Below, one piece after another: positions 57,024-64,000 of a DNA stretch of 64,000 bases. Source of the stretch: Luedemannella flava (lineage in GTDB: Bacteria; Actinomycetota; Actinomycetes; Mycobacteriales; Micromonosporaceae); contig NZ_BAAALT010000003.1 of NCBI RefSeq assembly GCF_039528515.1, forward strand, positions 205,671-269,670. Reading direction: 5' to 3'. The notes beneath the pieces were generated by a model, which was not told the DNA's origin, did no database searches, and was given only the letters and a program-made list of their open reading frames with translations. Made by a program: the position numbers and the translations under genes. Within the stretch, counting starts at the first letter, position 1, and every line of letters begins with the position of its first letter.

Positions 57024-59090
57024 ATGTCCCGTGTGCTCACCGGGTTCGCCGTACGGCGGCCCGTGGTCGTCATTCTCGCCTGGACCGCCATCCTCGTCGC
57101 CGGCTTCGGGGTCGGCATCGGCGTCTTCCCGCGAATGGTCGCCGACGTCGGCACCGTGCCGGGCAGCGAGTCCCAACGCGCGGACCAGCGGCTCGCCGAC
57201 GCCGCGCCCGAACCGGAGCGGCTCACCGCGCTCGTCAGCGGCCGGCCCGCCACGGACCCGGCGCTGCTCGCCAGCGTCACCTCCGCCGTCGCGGCGGTGC
57301 GCGCGTTGCCGGGCATCGCGGCCGTGTCCGACCCGGTCCCGTCGGCCGGCGGGCACGCGCTGCTGGTGTCGGTGACCCTGGCCGACGGCGACGACGAGGG
57401 CGCCGCCGCGCGGGCCGCCGCCGACCGGCTGCGGGCGATCGACGCGCCGTCGGTCGCCGTGTCCGGCGGGCCGCTCACCGGGGACGAGTTCGTCACGCAG
57501 TCGCAGGCGGACGTGACCCGGGCCGAGGTGTTCAGCACGCCGGTGCTGCTCGTCCTGTTGCTGGTCATCTTCGGCGGGCTGCTCGCCGCCGGCTTGCCGC
57601 TGGTCATCGCGTTCGTCGGGGTCGGCGGGACGTTCGGCATCCTGTACGCGTTCAGCCTCGTCTCCGACGTGTCGATCTACGCGATCCAGGTGACCACGAT
57701 GCTGGCGGTCGGGCTGGGCGTCGACTACGCGCTGCTGACCGTCAGCCGGTTCCGCGAGGAGCGGGCCACCGCGCCCGACGTGCGCACGGCCGTGACGCGC
57801 ACCGGCGCGAGCGCCGGCCGCACCGTGCTGTTCTCCGGCCTGACCGTGGCGGTGGCGCTGTCCGGGCTGCTCGTCTTTCCCGACCCGTTCCTGCGCTCGC
57901 TGGGGCTCGCCGGCGCGGCCGTCGTCGCGGTGGACATGCTCGCCGCGCTGACCCTGCTGCCCGCGCTGCTCGTCCTGGTGGGACACCGGATCCGACCGCC
58001 GCGCACGCGTACGCGGGGATCGGTGTTCGCGGCCGTGGCCCGGGGCGTGCAGCGGCGGCCGGTGCTGACGCTGCTGACCACGGCGGCGGCGCTGCTCGTC
58101 CTGGCCCTGCCCGCGCTGGACCTGACGCTGTCCACCGGCAACCCCCGGATGCTGCCGGAGAGTACCCAGACGCGGCAGCTGTGGGACGGGCTGGCCGAGC
58201 ACTTCCCGGAGCAGGTGGCGCCGGACGCGCTGACCCTCGTGGGCGGCGCGGACGCCGACGACCCGGCGCTGGCCGACCTGCGGGCGCGGGCCGCGGCCCT
58301 GCCCTCGGTCGCGGGCGCGGAGATCGAGCCGGTGACCGCCGGCCTGTCGGTGATCCGGATCCGGCCGCTCGCGCGGCAGTACGAGCCGGCGGCGCGGGAC
58401 CTGGTGGCGGCGGTGCGGGCGCTGCCGGCGCCGTTCGACACGGATCTCGCCGGCGACGCGGCCATGCTGGCCGACTACCGGGCGATGCTGGCCGACCGGC
58501 TGCCGTGGGCGGTCGCGGTCGTGGTGCTCGCGACGGTCGTGCTGCTGTTCCTGTTCACGGGGTCGGTGCTGCTGCCGGTCAAGGCCGTACTCACGAATGT
58601 GATCAGCATCGGCGCGGCGCTGGGCGCGGTGGTCTGGGTGTTCCAGCAGGGCCATCTGGCGGGGCTGCTCGGCGGGGTGGAGCTGGGCTACACCCACCTG
58701 ACCGTGCCGGTGCTGGTGGCCGCGATCGCGTTCGGACTGTCGGTGGACTACGAGGTGTTCCTGCTGTCCCGCATCCGGGAGCGGCACCTGGCCGGCGATG
58801 ACCCGCGCGCGGCGGTCGCCGACGGCCTGGCCCGCACGGGCACCATCATCACGTCGGCGGCGCTGCTGCTCGTGGTCGTCTTCGCCGGCTTCATCCTCGG
58901 CGGGTTCGCGCCCATCAAGGCGATCGGCCTGGGGCTGGTGCTGGCCATCGCGCTGGACGCCACGGTGGTGCGGATGCTCCTGGTGCCGGCGACGATGACC
59001 CTGCTGGCCCGTTACAACTGGTGGTCGCCGGCCGCCCTGCGCCGCGCGCACGAACGGATCGGCATGACGGAGGCGCAACGGGTGGGCTAG
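57024..59090 (+). CDS. MMPL-family RND-type transporter
   Basis: 688 residues. Two MMPL halves, each with a large extracytoplasmic loop after the first helix and a cluster of five helices: first half QVTTMLAVGLGVDYALLTVS, second half LVAAIAFGLSVDYEVFLLSR, both with the conserved G-x-x-x-D-Y that carries the proton-relay Asp. Relatives export lipids or drugs using the proton gradient. Its position next to a two-component system suggests inducible efflux. A hairpin terminator begins right after the stop. Confidence 0.92.
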   Translation: MSRVLTGFAVRRPVVVILAWTAILVAGFGVGIGVFPRMVADVGTVPGSESQRADQRLADAAPEPERLTALVSGRPATDPALLASVTSAVAAVRALPGIAAVSDPVPSAGGHALLVSVTLADGDDEGAAARAAADRLRAIDAPSVAVSGGPLTGDEFVTQSQADVTRAEVFSTPVLLVLLLVIFGGLLAAGLPLVIAFVGVGGTFGILYAFSLVSDVSIYAIQVTTMLAVGLGVDYALLTVSRFREERATAPDVRTAVTRTGASAGRTVLFSGLTVAVALSGLLVFPDPFLRSLGLAGAAVVAVDMLAALTLLPALLVLVGHRIRPPRTRTRGSVFAAVARGVQRRPVLTLLTTAAALLVLALPALDLTLSTGNPRMLPESTQTRQLWDGLAEHFPEQVAPDALTLVGGADADDPALADLRARAAALPSVAGAEIEPVTAGLSVIRIRPLARQYEPAARDLVAAVRALPAPFDTDLAGDAAMLADYRAMLADRLPWAVAVVVLATVVLLFLFTGSVLLPVKAVLTNVISIGAALGAVVWVFQQGHLAGLLGGVELGYTHLTVPVLVAAIAFGLSVDYEVFLLSRIRERHLAGDDPRAAVADGLARTGTIITSAALLLVVVFAGFILGGFAPIKAIGLGLVLAIALDATVVRMLLVPATMTLLARYNWWSPAALRRAHERIGMTEAQRVG

Positions 59091-59144
59091 CCGCCGGTCT
59101 TCCCCGGATCGTGGCTGGTGCCACGATCCGGGGAAGACCGGCGG
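59091..59144. terminator. Perfect 25-bp hairpin, bidirectional terminator
   Basis: The arms 59091-59115 and 59120-59144 are perfectly complementary around the loop TGGT. The hairpin fills the whole space between the MMPL stop (59090) and the stop of the convergent SHOCT gene (59145), so it should end both transcripts. There is no T-tract, as is usual in high-GC actinobacteria. Confidence 0.85.
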
Positions 59145-59510
59145 TCAGGCCATCGCGCGGGCCTTGAGGCGGTCGAACTCCTCAGGGGTGATCTTACCGG
59201 CGTCGCGGAGCGTCGCCAGCTTGTCGATCTCGTCGGCGGCCGAGTAGCCGGCCATGCGACGCTGCTGCTCCTGCAGCTCCGTGAGCATCCGCTTGTCCTG
59301 CTCGGTCATCTTCGGCCGGGCGATCATGTAGATCAGGATGCCGATGAACGGCAACAGCACCACCAGGACGACCCAGCCGGCCTTGCCCCAGCCGGACACG
59401 TCGTCGCGCCGGAACAGGTCGGCGAAGACCGCGATGAACATCCAGATGAAGAGGAACCAGAAGAAGAAGGCGAGCATCGCCAGCAGTACGTCGCCGAAGT
59501 TCCAGTCCAT
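59145..59510 (-). CDS. SHOCT-domain membrane protein with PLDc_N-type helices
   Basis: 121 residues. Two N-terminal membrane helices (LLAMLAFFFWFLFIWMFIAV, AGWVVLVVLLPFIGILIYMI) of the phospholipase-D-nuclease N-terminal type, then a linker and a C-terminal SHOCT motif: IDKLATLRDAGKITPEEFDRLKA written in the standard L-x-x-L-x-x-G-x-I-T-x-E-E-F-x-x-x-K pattern. SHOCT motifs mediate oligomerisation or tether proteins. It is part of a stress-associated three-gene cluster. Confidence 0.85.
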   Translation of the reverse strand: MDWNFGDVLLAMLAFFFWFLFIWMFIAVFADLFRRDDVSGWGKAGWVVLVVLLPFIGILIYMIARPKMTEQDKRMLTELQEQQRRMAGYSAADEIDKLATLRDAGKITPEEFDRLKARAMA

Positions 59511-59540
59511 TACGGCCTCCTCGCCGTCGACATTGCGCTG

Positions 59541-59885
59541 TCAGCCGAGGATCCGGGCCTTCTGGGCCTGGAACTCGGCGTCGGTGAGCACCCCCTGCGC
59601 CCGCAGATCGGCGAGGTGCCGCAGTTGTGCGATGGTGGCGTCCATGTCATCGGCCACCTGCTGCTGGGCTGCCTGCTGTTGAGCTGCCTGCTGCTGCTGG
59701 TACGCCGCCTGTTGCTGCTGGTACGCCTGTTGCTGTTGGTACGCGGCCTGTTGTTGCTCGTACGCGGCCGCCTGCTCCTGGTCGGCCCAGCGGCCGGCCT
59801 GGCGGCGCGAGACGCGGTTCGACACGGCCGTCGCGGTCCCCGCGATCACCGCGGTCCGCGCGACTCCCCGGATGAGACCCGGCAT
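59541..59885 (-). CDS. SHOCT-domain protein with Gln-rich repeat
   Basis: 114 residues. A short N-terminal helix (MPGLIRGVARTAVIAGTATA), a central low-complexity tract of about 45 residues built from AAYQQQQ-like units, and a C-terminal SHOCT motif IAQLRHLADLRAQGVLTDAE. The Gln-rich part could mediate self-association. Thirty bases separate it from the next SHOCT gene downstream, and 15 from the DUF6325-like gene upstream, so all three are one operon. Confidence 0.8.
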   Translation of the reverse strand: MPGLIRGVARTAVIAGTATAVSNRVSRRQAGRWADQEQAAAYEQQQAAYQQQQAYQQQQAAYQQQQAAQQQAAQQQVADDMDATIAQLRHLADLRAQGVLTDAEFQAQKARILG

Positions 59886-59900
59886 GACGCCCTCCCCTGA

Positions 59901-60338
59901 TCAGGCCGCTTCCGCGGCATCGAGTGCGGCGAGCAGCGCCTGCACCTGAATGCGCCCGCCCGCGACGAGCTGGGCGCCGCCGCGCCGCAGCGCCATCGCG
60001 AGCGGCGCCGCCCACAGGTTCTCGTAGACGAGGACGGCGGCCGAGTTGCCGGGTTCGAGTGCCGTGCCCGCCTCGTCCAGGTCCTCCTTCTGCAGCAGGC
60101 CCGACGACGCGCCCTCGAACACCGCGAGGTCCAGCGTGCCGTCCTGGTCGAAGTCCGCGATGGCCACGCCCTCGACCGAGCCGTCGAGGTTCTTCCTGAT
60201 GAAAAGCAGGTCCAGTACGCGGATGATGCCGCGGTCCACCAGGTCCACGAGCAGCGGCAGTCCCTCGCCCGTCATGCGACTGCCGGGAAACTCGATCACC
60301 AGGTAATCGATCGGGCCCATGCTGTCGACGTCAGCCAT
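59901..60338 (-). CDS. DUF6325-like stress-associated protein
   Basis: 145 residues starting MADVDSMGPIDYLVIEFPGS. It shares the plan of DUF6325/DUF1269-like proteins: a GPIDYLVIEFPG strand, RVLDLLFIRKNLDGSV, and an end rich in Gly/Ala with ALVYEN-like segment (AAVLVYENLWAAPLAMALRR). A DQDGTLDLAVFEGA loop is acidic and could bind a metal. The function is unknown, but these genes commonly accompany SHOCT proteins, as here. First gene of the operon. Confidence 0.7.
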   Translation of the reverse strand: MADVDSMGPIDYLVIEFPGSRMTGEGLPLLVDLVDRGIIRVLDLLFIRKNLDGSVEGVAIADFDQDGTLDLAVFEGASSGLLQKEDLDEAGTALEPGNSAAVLVYENLWAAPLAMALRRGGAQLVAGGRIQVQALLAALDAAEAA

Positions 60339-60479
60339 CCCAACCCCTAAGCGACTCGCCCGCGCCGATCGGCGCTCTGCTCGCAATCTATAACAAATGG
60401 GAACGCCACGAATCGTCTTTTTCCTGGTCAGAGGGTCCGGGGTCGCCGCTGGAGTGCGGTCCGGGGTAGAACCGACCCC

Positions 60480-61016
60480 ATGCGGGTCCTGTTCGACGGC
60501 GACGTCTGGGTGCACTACGGCCAGATCTACGTGATCGACGACGAACTGCCGGACATGACCGCGGCCTTTCAGGGCCAGTCCAACGGGCTGTGCGGCGGCG
60601 TCGAGCCCGGCGCCCTGTTCCTCATGACCGGCACGCACACCGGCACGCTGCGCTTCACGATCGAGGCCCACGACAGCGCGCCGCCCGCGGCGGGCGACGG
60701 GTGGGAGGAGGTCGTCGAGACGACGTTCGTGCCCGGTGCGTCGGTCAGCCTGGTCCAGTGGGCGGGCGAGCAGGGCTGGGACCTGGACCTGGACCCGTCG
60801 ACGGACTATCGCGCGCGCTACTGCGCGACCGGGTTCGGGATGGCCCGGGAGCCGCGCGACGACCACGACGGCCCGGCGCCTGACCGGTACCTGCTGATGT
60901 TCTGGCCCGCCGTCGTGGCGCCCGATGCGGTGCTGCGGCAGACGACCCCATACGCCGCCTACTGGCACGACTGGGCGAGGAAGCTGCCCCCGCCGGGGCG
61001 GCGCGTCGCGGTGTAG
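60480..61016 (+). CDS. Hypothetical cytosolic protein
   Basis: 178 residues beginning MRVLFDGDVWVHYGQIYVID. It is predicted to be rich in beta strands, with no signal peptide or membrane segment, and with a C-terminal Tyr/Trp-rich part (YAAYWHDWARKLPPPGRR). I recognise no motif. Third-position GC is high, so it should be a real gene. It stands alone between the DUF6325-like operon (divergent) and the glnX-like gene. Confidence 0.65.
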   Translation: MRVLFDGDVWVHYGQIYVIDDELPDMTAAFQGQSNGLCGGVEPGALFLMTGTHTGTLRFTIEAHDSAPPAAGDGWEEVVETTFVPGASVSLVQWAGEQGWDLDLDPSTDYRARYCATGFGMAREPRDDHDGPAPDRYLLMFWPAVVAPDAVLRQTTPYAAYWHDWARKLPPPGRRVAV

Positions 61017-61104
61017 GAGATGTCGGCACCGTCCACATAGGTGTAGTGGCATTGACGCCCTGCGTTACCCTCGCTCGTATCTTGGGGGACTACGGGGAGC
61101 GGTG

Positions 61105-62400
61105 GTGTCGATCCGTACCGTGTTGACGCAGCTCAGGTGGCGCATGACCACGACACCGGGCCTGTTGGCGGCGGTGACCGTCGGGCTCGTGGTGATCGGG
61201 CTGGTCGCGGGCGTGGCCGGGGTGCTGGCCGTGCGGCAGCGTGCGGCGCTGGTGCGCGACGTCGGCACCTTCAGCGGCCCGCTGAGCGTGCGCGCGCAGG
61301 ACATCTACCGGTCGCTGTCCGAGGCGGACGCCACCGCGGCGAACGCGTTCCTCGCCAACGGCGTCGAGCCGGCCGCGCTGCGCCAGCGCTACCTGGACAG
61401 CATCGCGCAGGCCACCGCCTCGCTGGCCGTCGCGCTGCGCGACGCCGACGACCGCGGCGCCGCCAAGCTCGACGTGCTGGCCCGCGAGCTGCCCGTCTAC
61501 ACCGGACTCGTGGAGACCGCCCGGTCGTACAACAGGTTGGGCACCCCGCTCGGCGGGGCGTACCTGCGCGAGGCGTCCGGCCTCATGCGACAGACGCTGC
61601 TGCCGGCCGCCCACGACCTGTTCCAGATCGAGGCCGACCGGCTGGCGCAGGCGCAGCGCGACGGCGCCACCTTCCCCTGGCTGGTGCTGGCCCTGTGCCT
61701 GTTGGCGCTGGCGGCGCTCGCGGCGGCGCAGGTCCTGCTCGCGCGCCGGACCAACCGCGTGATCAACGTCGGGCTCGCCGTCGCGACCGTCGCGGCCCTG
61801 ACCTCGCTGGGCTGGTCGACGATCGCGCTGACCGGCGCGGGCGGGCACCTCGACGACGGGCGAGAGCGGGGCTCGACGCAGGTGCACGTGCTCGCCGAGG
61901 CCCGGGTCGCCGCGCTGCAGGCCCGCGCCGACGAGGCGCTCACGCTGGTGGCGCGCGGCGACGGCGCCGCGTTCGAGAAGGACTTCGTGGCGACGGTCGA
62001 GCGGCTGGCCGGCGCGGACGGCGCCTCGGGCCTGCTCGGCCAGGCGCTCGCCGGCGCCTCGGACGACCGCGACCGCCAGCTCATCCAGGAGGCCATCGAC
62101 CAGGCCCGGCGATGGGTCGCCCTGCACAAGGAGGTGCGGGGGCTCGACGACGGCGGTCAGTACCTGGACGCGGTGAAGCGCGCCACCGACCCGGGCGCGC
62201 AGGGCCTGCCGGCCACGTTCGGTCACGTCGACGACGCGCTGACCCGGGGGCTCGCGGCCGCCAACGACCGGTTCGACGCCGCGGCGGACGACGCGGACGG
62301 CGCCCTGCGGGGCGCCGACATCGCGATCATCGTGCTCACCCTGCTGCTGGTGGCGGCTGCGGTCGTGGGCCTGCAGCGACGGATCGGAGAGTACCGATGA
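61105..62400 (+). CDS. glnX: GlnX-like membrane sensor protein
   Basis: 431 residues from GTG 61105 (five bases after GGGGAG). A first membrane helix (LLAAVTVGLVVIGLVAGVAG) is followed by a helical outer domain with DIYRSLSEADATAANAF, a pair of helices near residue 200, a second outer helical domain and a last helix (IAIIVLTLLLVAAAVVGLQR). This is the layout of GlnX, which in mycobacteria relays glutamate/aspartate sensing by GlnH to the kinase PknG. ATGA overlap with the GlnH-like gene supports the assignment. Confidence 0.8.
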   Translation: MSIRTVLTQLRWRMTTTPGLLAAVTVGLVVIGLVAGVAGVLAVRQRAALVRDVGTFSGPLSVRAQDIYRSLSEADATAANAFLANGVEPAALRQRYLDSIAQATASLAVALRDADDRGAAKLDVLARELPVYTGLVETARSYNRLGTPLGGAYLREASGLMRQTLLPAAHDLFQIEADRLAQAQRDGATFPWLVLALCLLALAALAAAQVLLARRTNRVINVGLAVATVAALTSLGWSTIALTGAGGHLDDGRERGSTQVHVLAEARVAALQARADEALTLVARGDGAAFEKDFVATVERLAGADGASGLLGQALAGASDDRDRQLIQEAIDQARRWVALHKEVRGLDDGGQYLDAVKRATDPGAQGLPATFGHVDDALTRGLAAANDRFDAAADDADGALRGADIAIIVLTLLLVAAAVVGLQRRIGEYR

Positions 62401-63380
62401 CGACGGGACGGATCCGACGCGTGGCCGTGACCGGCCTGGCCGTGGCGCTGCTCGCGGCCTGCGGGGCGCCCGACGACGGCCCGCCCGCCGCGCCGGCCGC
62501 GTCCGGGTCGCTGCCCCGGCCGGTCAACGTGGCGGACCCGGCGGTCATCCCGAGCGTCGCGGCGGCCCCGACCTGCGACGCCCGGGCGAGCCTGCGGCCG
62601 ACCGGCGCGAGGCCGGCGCCGGGCGCGATGCCGGCCGGTTCCACGATGGCGCGCATCGTCGAGCGGGGCCGCCTCATCGTGGGCATCGACCAGAACGCGT
62701 ACCTGTTCGGGTTCCGGGACCCGCGGACCGGCGAGCTGACCGGCTTCGAGATCGAGATCGCGAGGGAGGTCGCCCGGGCGCTGTTCGGCGATCCCGACAA
62801 GATCCAGTTTCGGGCCATCACCACGGCCGACCGCATCCCCGTGCTGGTCGACAAGAAGGTCGACATGGTCGTGCGCACCATGACGATGAACTGCGAGCGG
62901 TGGCAGCAGGTGTCCTTCTCCACGGAGTACCTGAGTTCGCACCAGCGGCTCCTGGTCAACCGGGGCTCCGGCATCAGGAGCTTCGAGGACCTCGGCGGGC
63001 GCAAGGTGTGCGCCACCCGGGGCAGCACGAGCATCCGGGTCATCGCGGCCCAGCCGTCCAAGCCGATCCCGGTCTCGACCGACAGCACCCTGGACTGCCT
63101 CGTCCTGCTCCAGCAGGGCCAGGTCGACGCGGTCTCCACGATCGACGTGCTGCTCGCCGGCCTCAACGCGCAGGACCCGAGCACCGAGATCGTCGGCACC
63201 CCGCTGACCGACGAGCCGGCCGGCATCGGCATCAACAAGGACGCGCCGGACTTCGTCCGGTTCGTCAACCAGGTCCTGGAGACCATGCGCGCCGACGGCA
63301 CCTGGAAGAAGATCTACGCCCGGTGGCTCACCCCGCTCGGGCCCACGCCGGAGCCGCCACCAGCACGGTACCGGGACTGA
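62397..63380 (+). CDS. glnH: GlnH-like amino-acid-binding lipoprotein
   Basis: 327 residues. A signal peptide with lipobox LLAACGAP, a Pro/Ala-rich linker of about 60 residues, then a family 3 solute-binding domain: RLIVGIDQNAYLFGFRDPRT, GFEIEIAREVARALFG, VDMVVRTMTMNCERW and VCATRGSTSIRVI. In mycobacteria GlnH binds Asp/Glu and signals through GlnX to PknG. No transport permease is adjacent, which fits a sensory role. Confidence 0.85.
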   Translation: MTTGRIRRVAVTGLAVALLAACGAPDDGPPAAPAASGSLPRPVNVADPAVIPSVAAAPTCDARASLRPTGARPAPGAMPAGSTMARIVERGRLIVGIDQNAYLFGFRDPRTGELTGFEIEIAREVARALFGDPDKIQFRAITTADRIPVLVDKKVDMVVRTMTMNCERWQQVSFSTEYLSSHQRLLVNRGSGIRSFEDLGGRKVCATRGSTSIRVIAAQPSKPIPVSTDSTLDCLVLLQQGQVDAVSTIDVLLAGLNAQDPSTEIVGTPLTDEPAGIGINKDAPDFVRFVNQVLETMRADGTWKKIYARWLTPLGPTPEPPPARYRD

Positions 63381-63383
63381 CCC

Positions 63384-64000
63384 GTGCCCGACCCGATGAC
63401 GCGCGACCAGGTCGACGCCGCGCTGGCGGCCCTGGAGGCGGGCCACGCCCGCATCGCCACGGTCCTGTACTCGGTGGACACCCACCCCGGCCACGTGTAC
63501 CTGCGCGACACGGCCGTCCAGGGCAGGACCCAGGAGCTGTGGCGGGACACCGCGCCCCGCGTCGACGCCCTGTGGCCGTCGTTCGCGGCGCTGCGCGACG
63601 CCATCGACCAGGTGGCCGCCCTGCGGGCCGCCCACCCCCGCCCCGACCGGACGGAGCTGGGCGAGCTGACCCGGCTGCTGCGCGAGGCGTGGGTCGAGGA
63701 GGACGGCGGCAAGGTCACCGTCACCGCGCTGTCCGACCGGCTCGAACTGGCCTGCCGCGACGTGCTGGCGACGCTGACGACCGTGGCCGCGGCGGTGTCC
63801 GCCACCGCCACCGGCCTGGCCGACGTGGCGGCGGCGGTCGCGGCCGCCGTGGTCGACGCCAACGCCCTGGCGGTCCCGGAGGACCACCCGGTCGCCGTGC
63901 GGCTGAGCCGGCTCGGCCGCGACCTGACCGAGGTGCGCGACGAGGCGCTGGCCGACCCGCTCGGCGCCGGCCCGGACGCGCAGCGCCTGCGCCACCTGAC
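63384..64000 (+). CDS. Helical protein of the glnX-glnH cluster, 3' end outside window
   Basis: GTG at 63384 follows the glnH stop by 3 bases and the frame stays open for 205 codons to the window end. The product is almost all helix, without signal peptide or membrane segment (RDQVDAALAALEAGHARIAT, AHPRPDRTELGELTRLLREA, ALSDRLELACRDVLATLTTV). It may be an adaptor between the sensor pair and a kinase such as PknG, which I would expect next on the right. No known domain recognised. Confidence 0.65.
   Translation, partial: MPDPMTRDQVDAALAALEAGHARIATVLYSVDTHPGHVYLRDTAVQGRTQELWRDTAPRVDALWPSFAALRDAIDQVAALRAAHPRPDRTELGELTRLLREAWVEEDGGKVTVTALSDRLELACRDVLATLTTVAAAVSATATGLADVAAAVAAAVVDANALAVPEDHPVAVRLSRLGRDLTEVRDEALADPLGAGPDAQRLRHL

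Noticed and set aside
55029..59078. A 1349-codon open frame on the minus strand
   Set aside because: It runs antisense to the histidine kinase, regulator and MMPL genes, has a His/Arg/Gly/Pro-rich composition with no domain, and is the usual by-product of high third-position GC.
1..64000. CRISPR arrays, integrases, insertion sequences, rRNA genes
   Set aside because: None seen: no spaced short direct repeats, no transposase or integrase frames, no rRNA-like stretches.

Overview
The window is high-GC actinobacterial DNA, most likely from the family Micromonosporaceae. That placement is inferred from the strong G/C bias at third codon positions, the many GTG starts, the glnX-glnH pair and the SHOCT/DUF6325-type neighbours; no ribosomal RNA is present to settle it. 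Genes are tightly packed, with many 4-base ATGA/GTGA overlaps.

Layout. (1) 1-7373 is a direct repeat of 21255-28627. It ends at a single N (7374) inside a leucine-rich-repeat gene, and the base after the N belongs to a 5'-truncated pntAA, so the N is almost certainly a contig join and copy 1 may be an assembly artefact. (2) 7377-9804: membrane NAD(P) transhydrogenase (pntAA partial, pntAB, pntB) and a cyclic-nucleotide-binding-domain protein. (3) 10058-18728: a glucuronoxylan/oligosaccharide uptake and breakdown operon (promoter, LacI-type palindrome, two permeases, Tat lipoprotein binding protein, decayed GH39, DUF624 membrane protein, GH42, GH67). (4) 18754-21485: secreted RTX-type protein and a STAND-like ATPase. 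(5) 21637-30955: a minus-strand six-gene operon: zinc-finger SDR, LRR protein, two paralogous ankyrin proteins, MoxR ATPase, and a VWA/metallopeptidase-like protein. A tRNA-like RNA without a normal anticodon arm lies at the very start of its transcript. I regard this as the best candidate for an undescribed system.

(6) 30989-43500: a NADAR remnant, membrane proteins, a GT4 glycosyltransferase, a family 3 solute-binding protein, an ABA4-like pair behind a palindromic operator, an NMNAT-like/methyltransferase fusion, a HAD phosphatase, an APH-type kinase and a lipoprotein. (7) 43628-46767: an XRE regulator with a GNAT partner, two small Cys-rich proteins and a methyltransferase. (8) 46848-49084: a secreted GH5 cellulase with CBM2 and its promoter. 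(9) 49120-55078: an orphan ABC-2 permease, then an Acg-like nitroreductase, tandem USP, CBS/nucleotidyltransferase and SRPBCC protein, with three related DevR/DosR-like boxes in front of them, suggesting a hypoxia/dormancy regulon. (10) 55131-60338: NarL-type two-component system, MMPL exporter, a 25-bp hairpin terminator, two SHOCT proteins and a DUF6325-like protein. (11) 60480-64000: a hypothetical protein, then glnX-glnH and a further gene running off the window, the arrangement that normally leads to pknG.

Two 25-codon micro-ORFs of related sequence (14634-14711 and 37929-38006) bridge unrelated gene pairs by ATGA overlaps at both ends, and a palindromic repeat recurs at 43378 and 46788.
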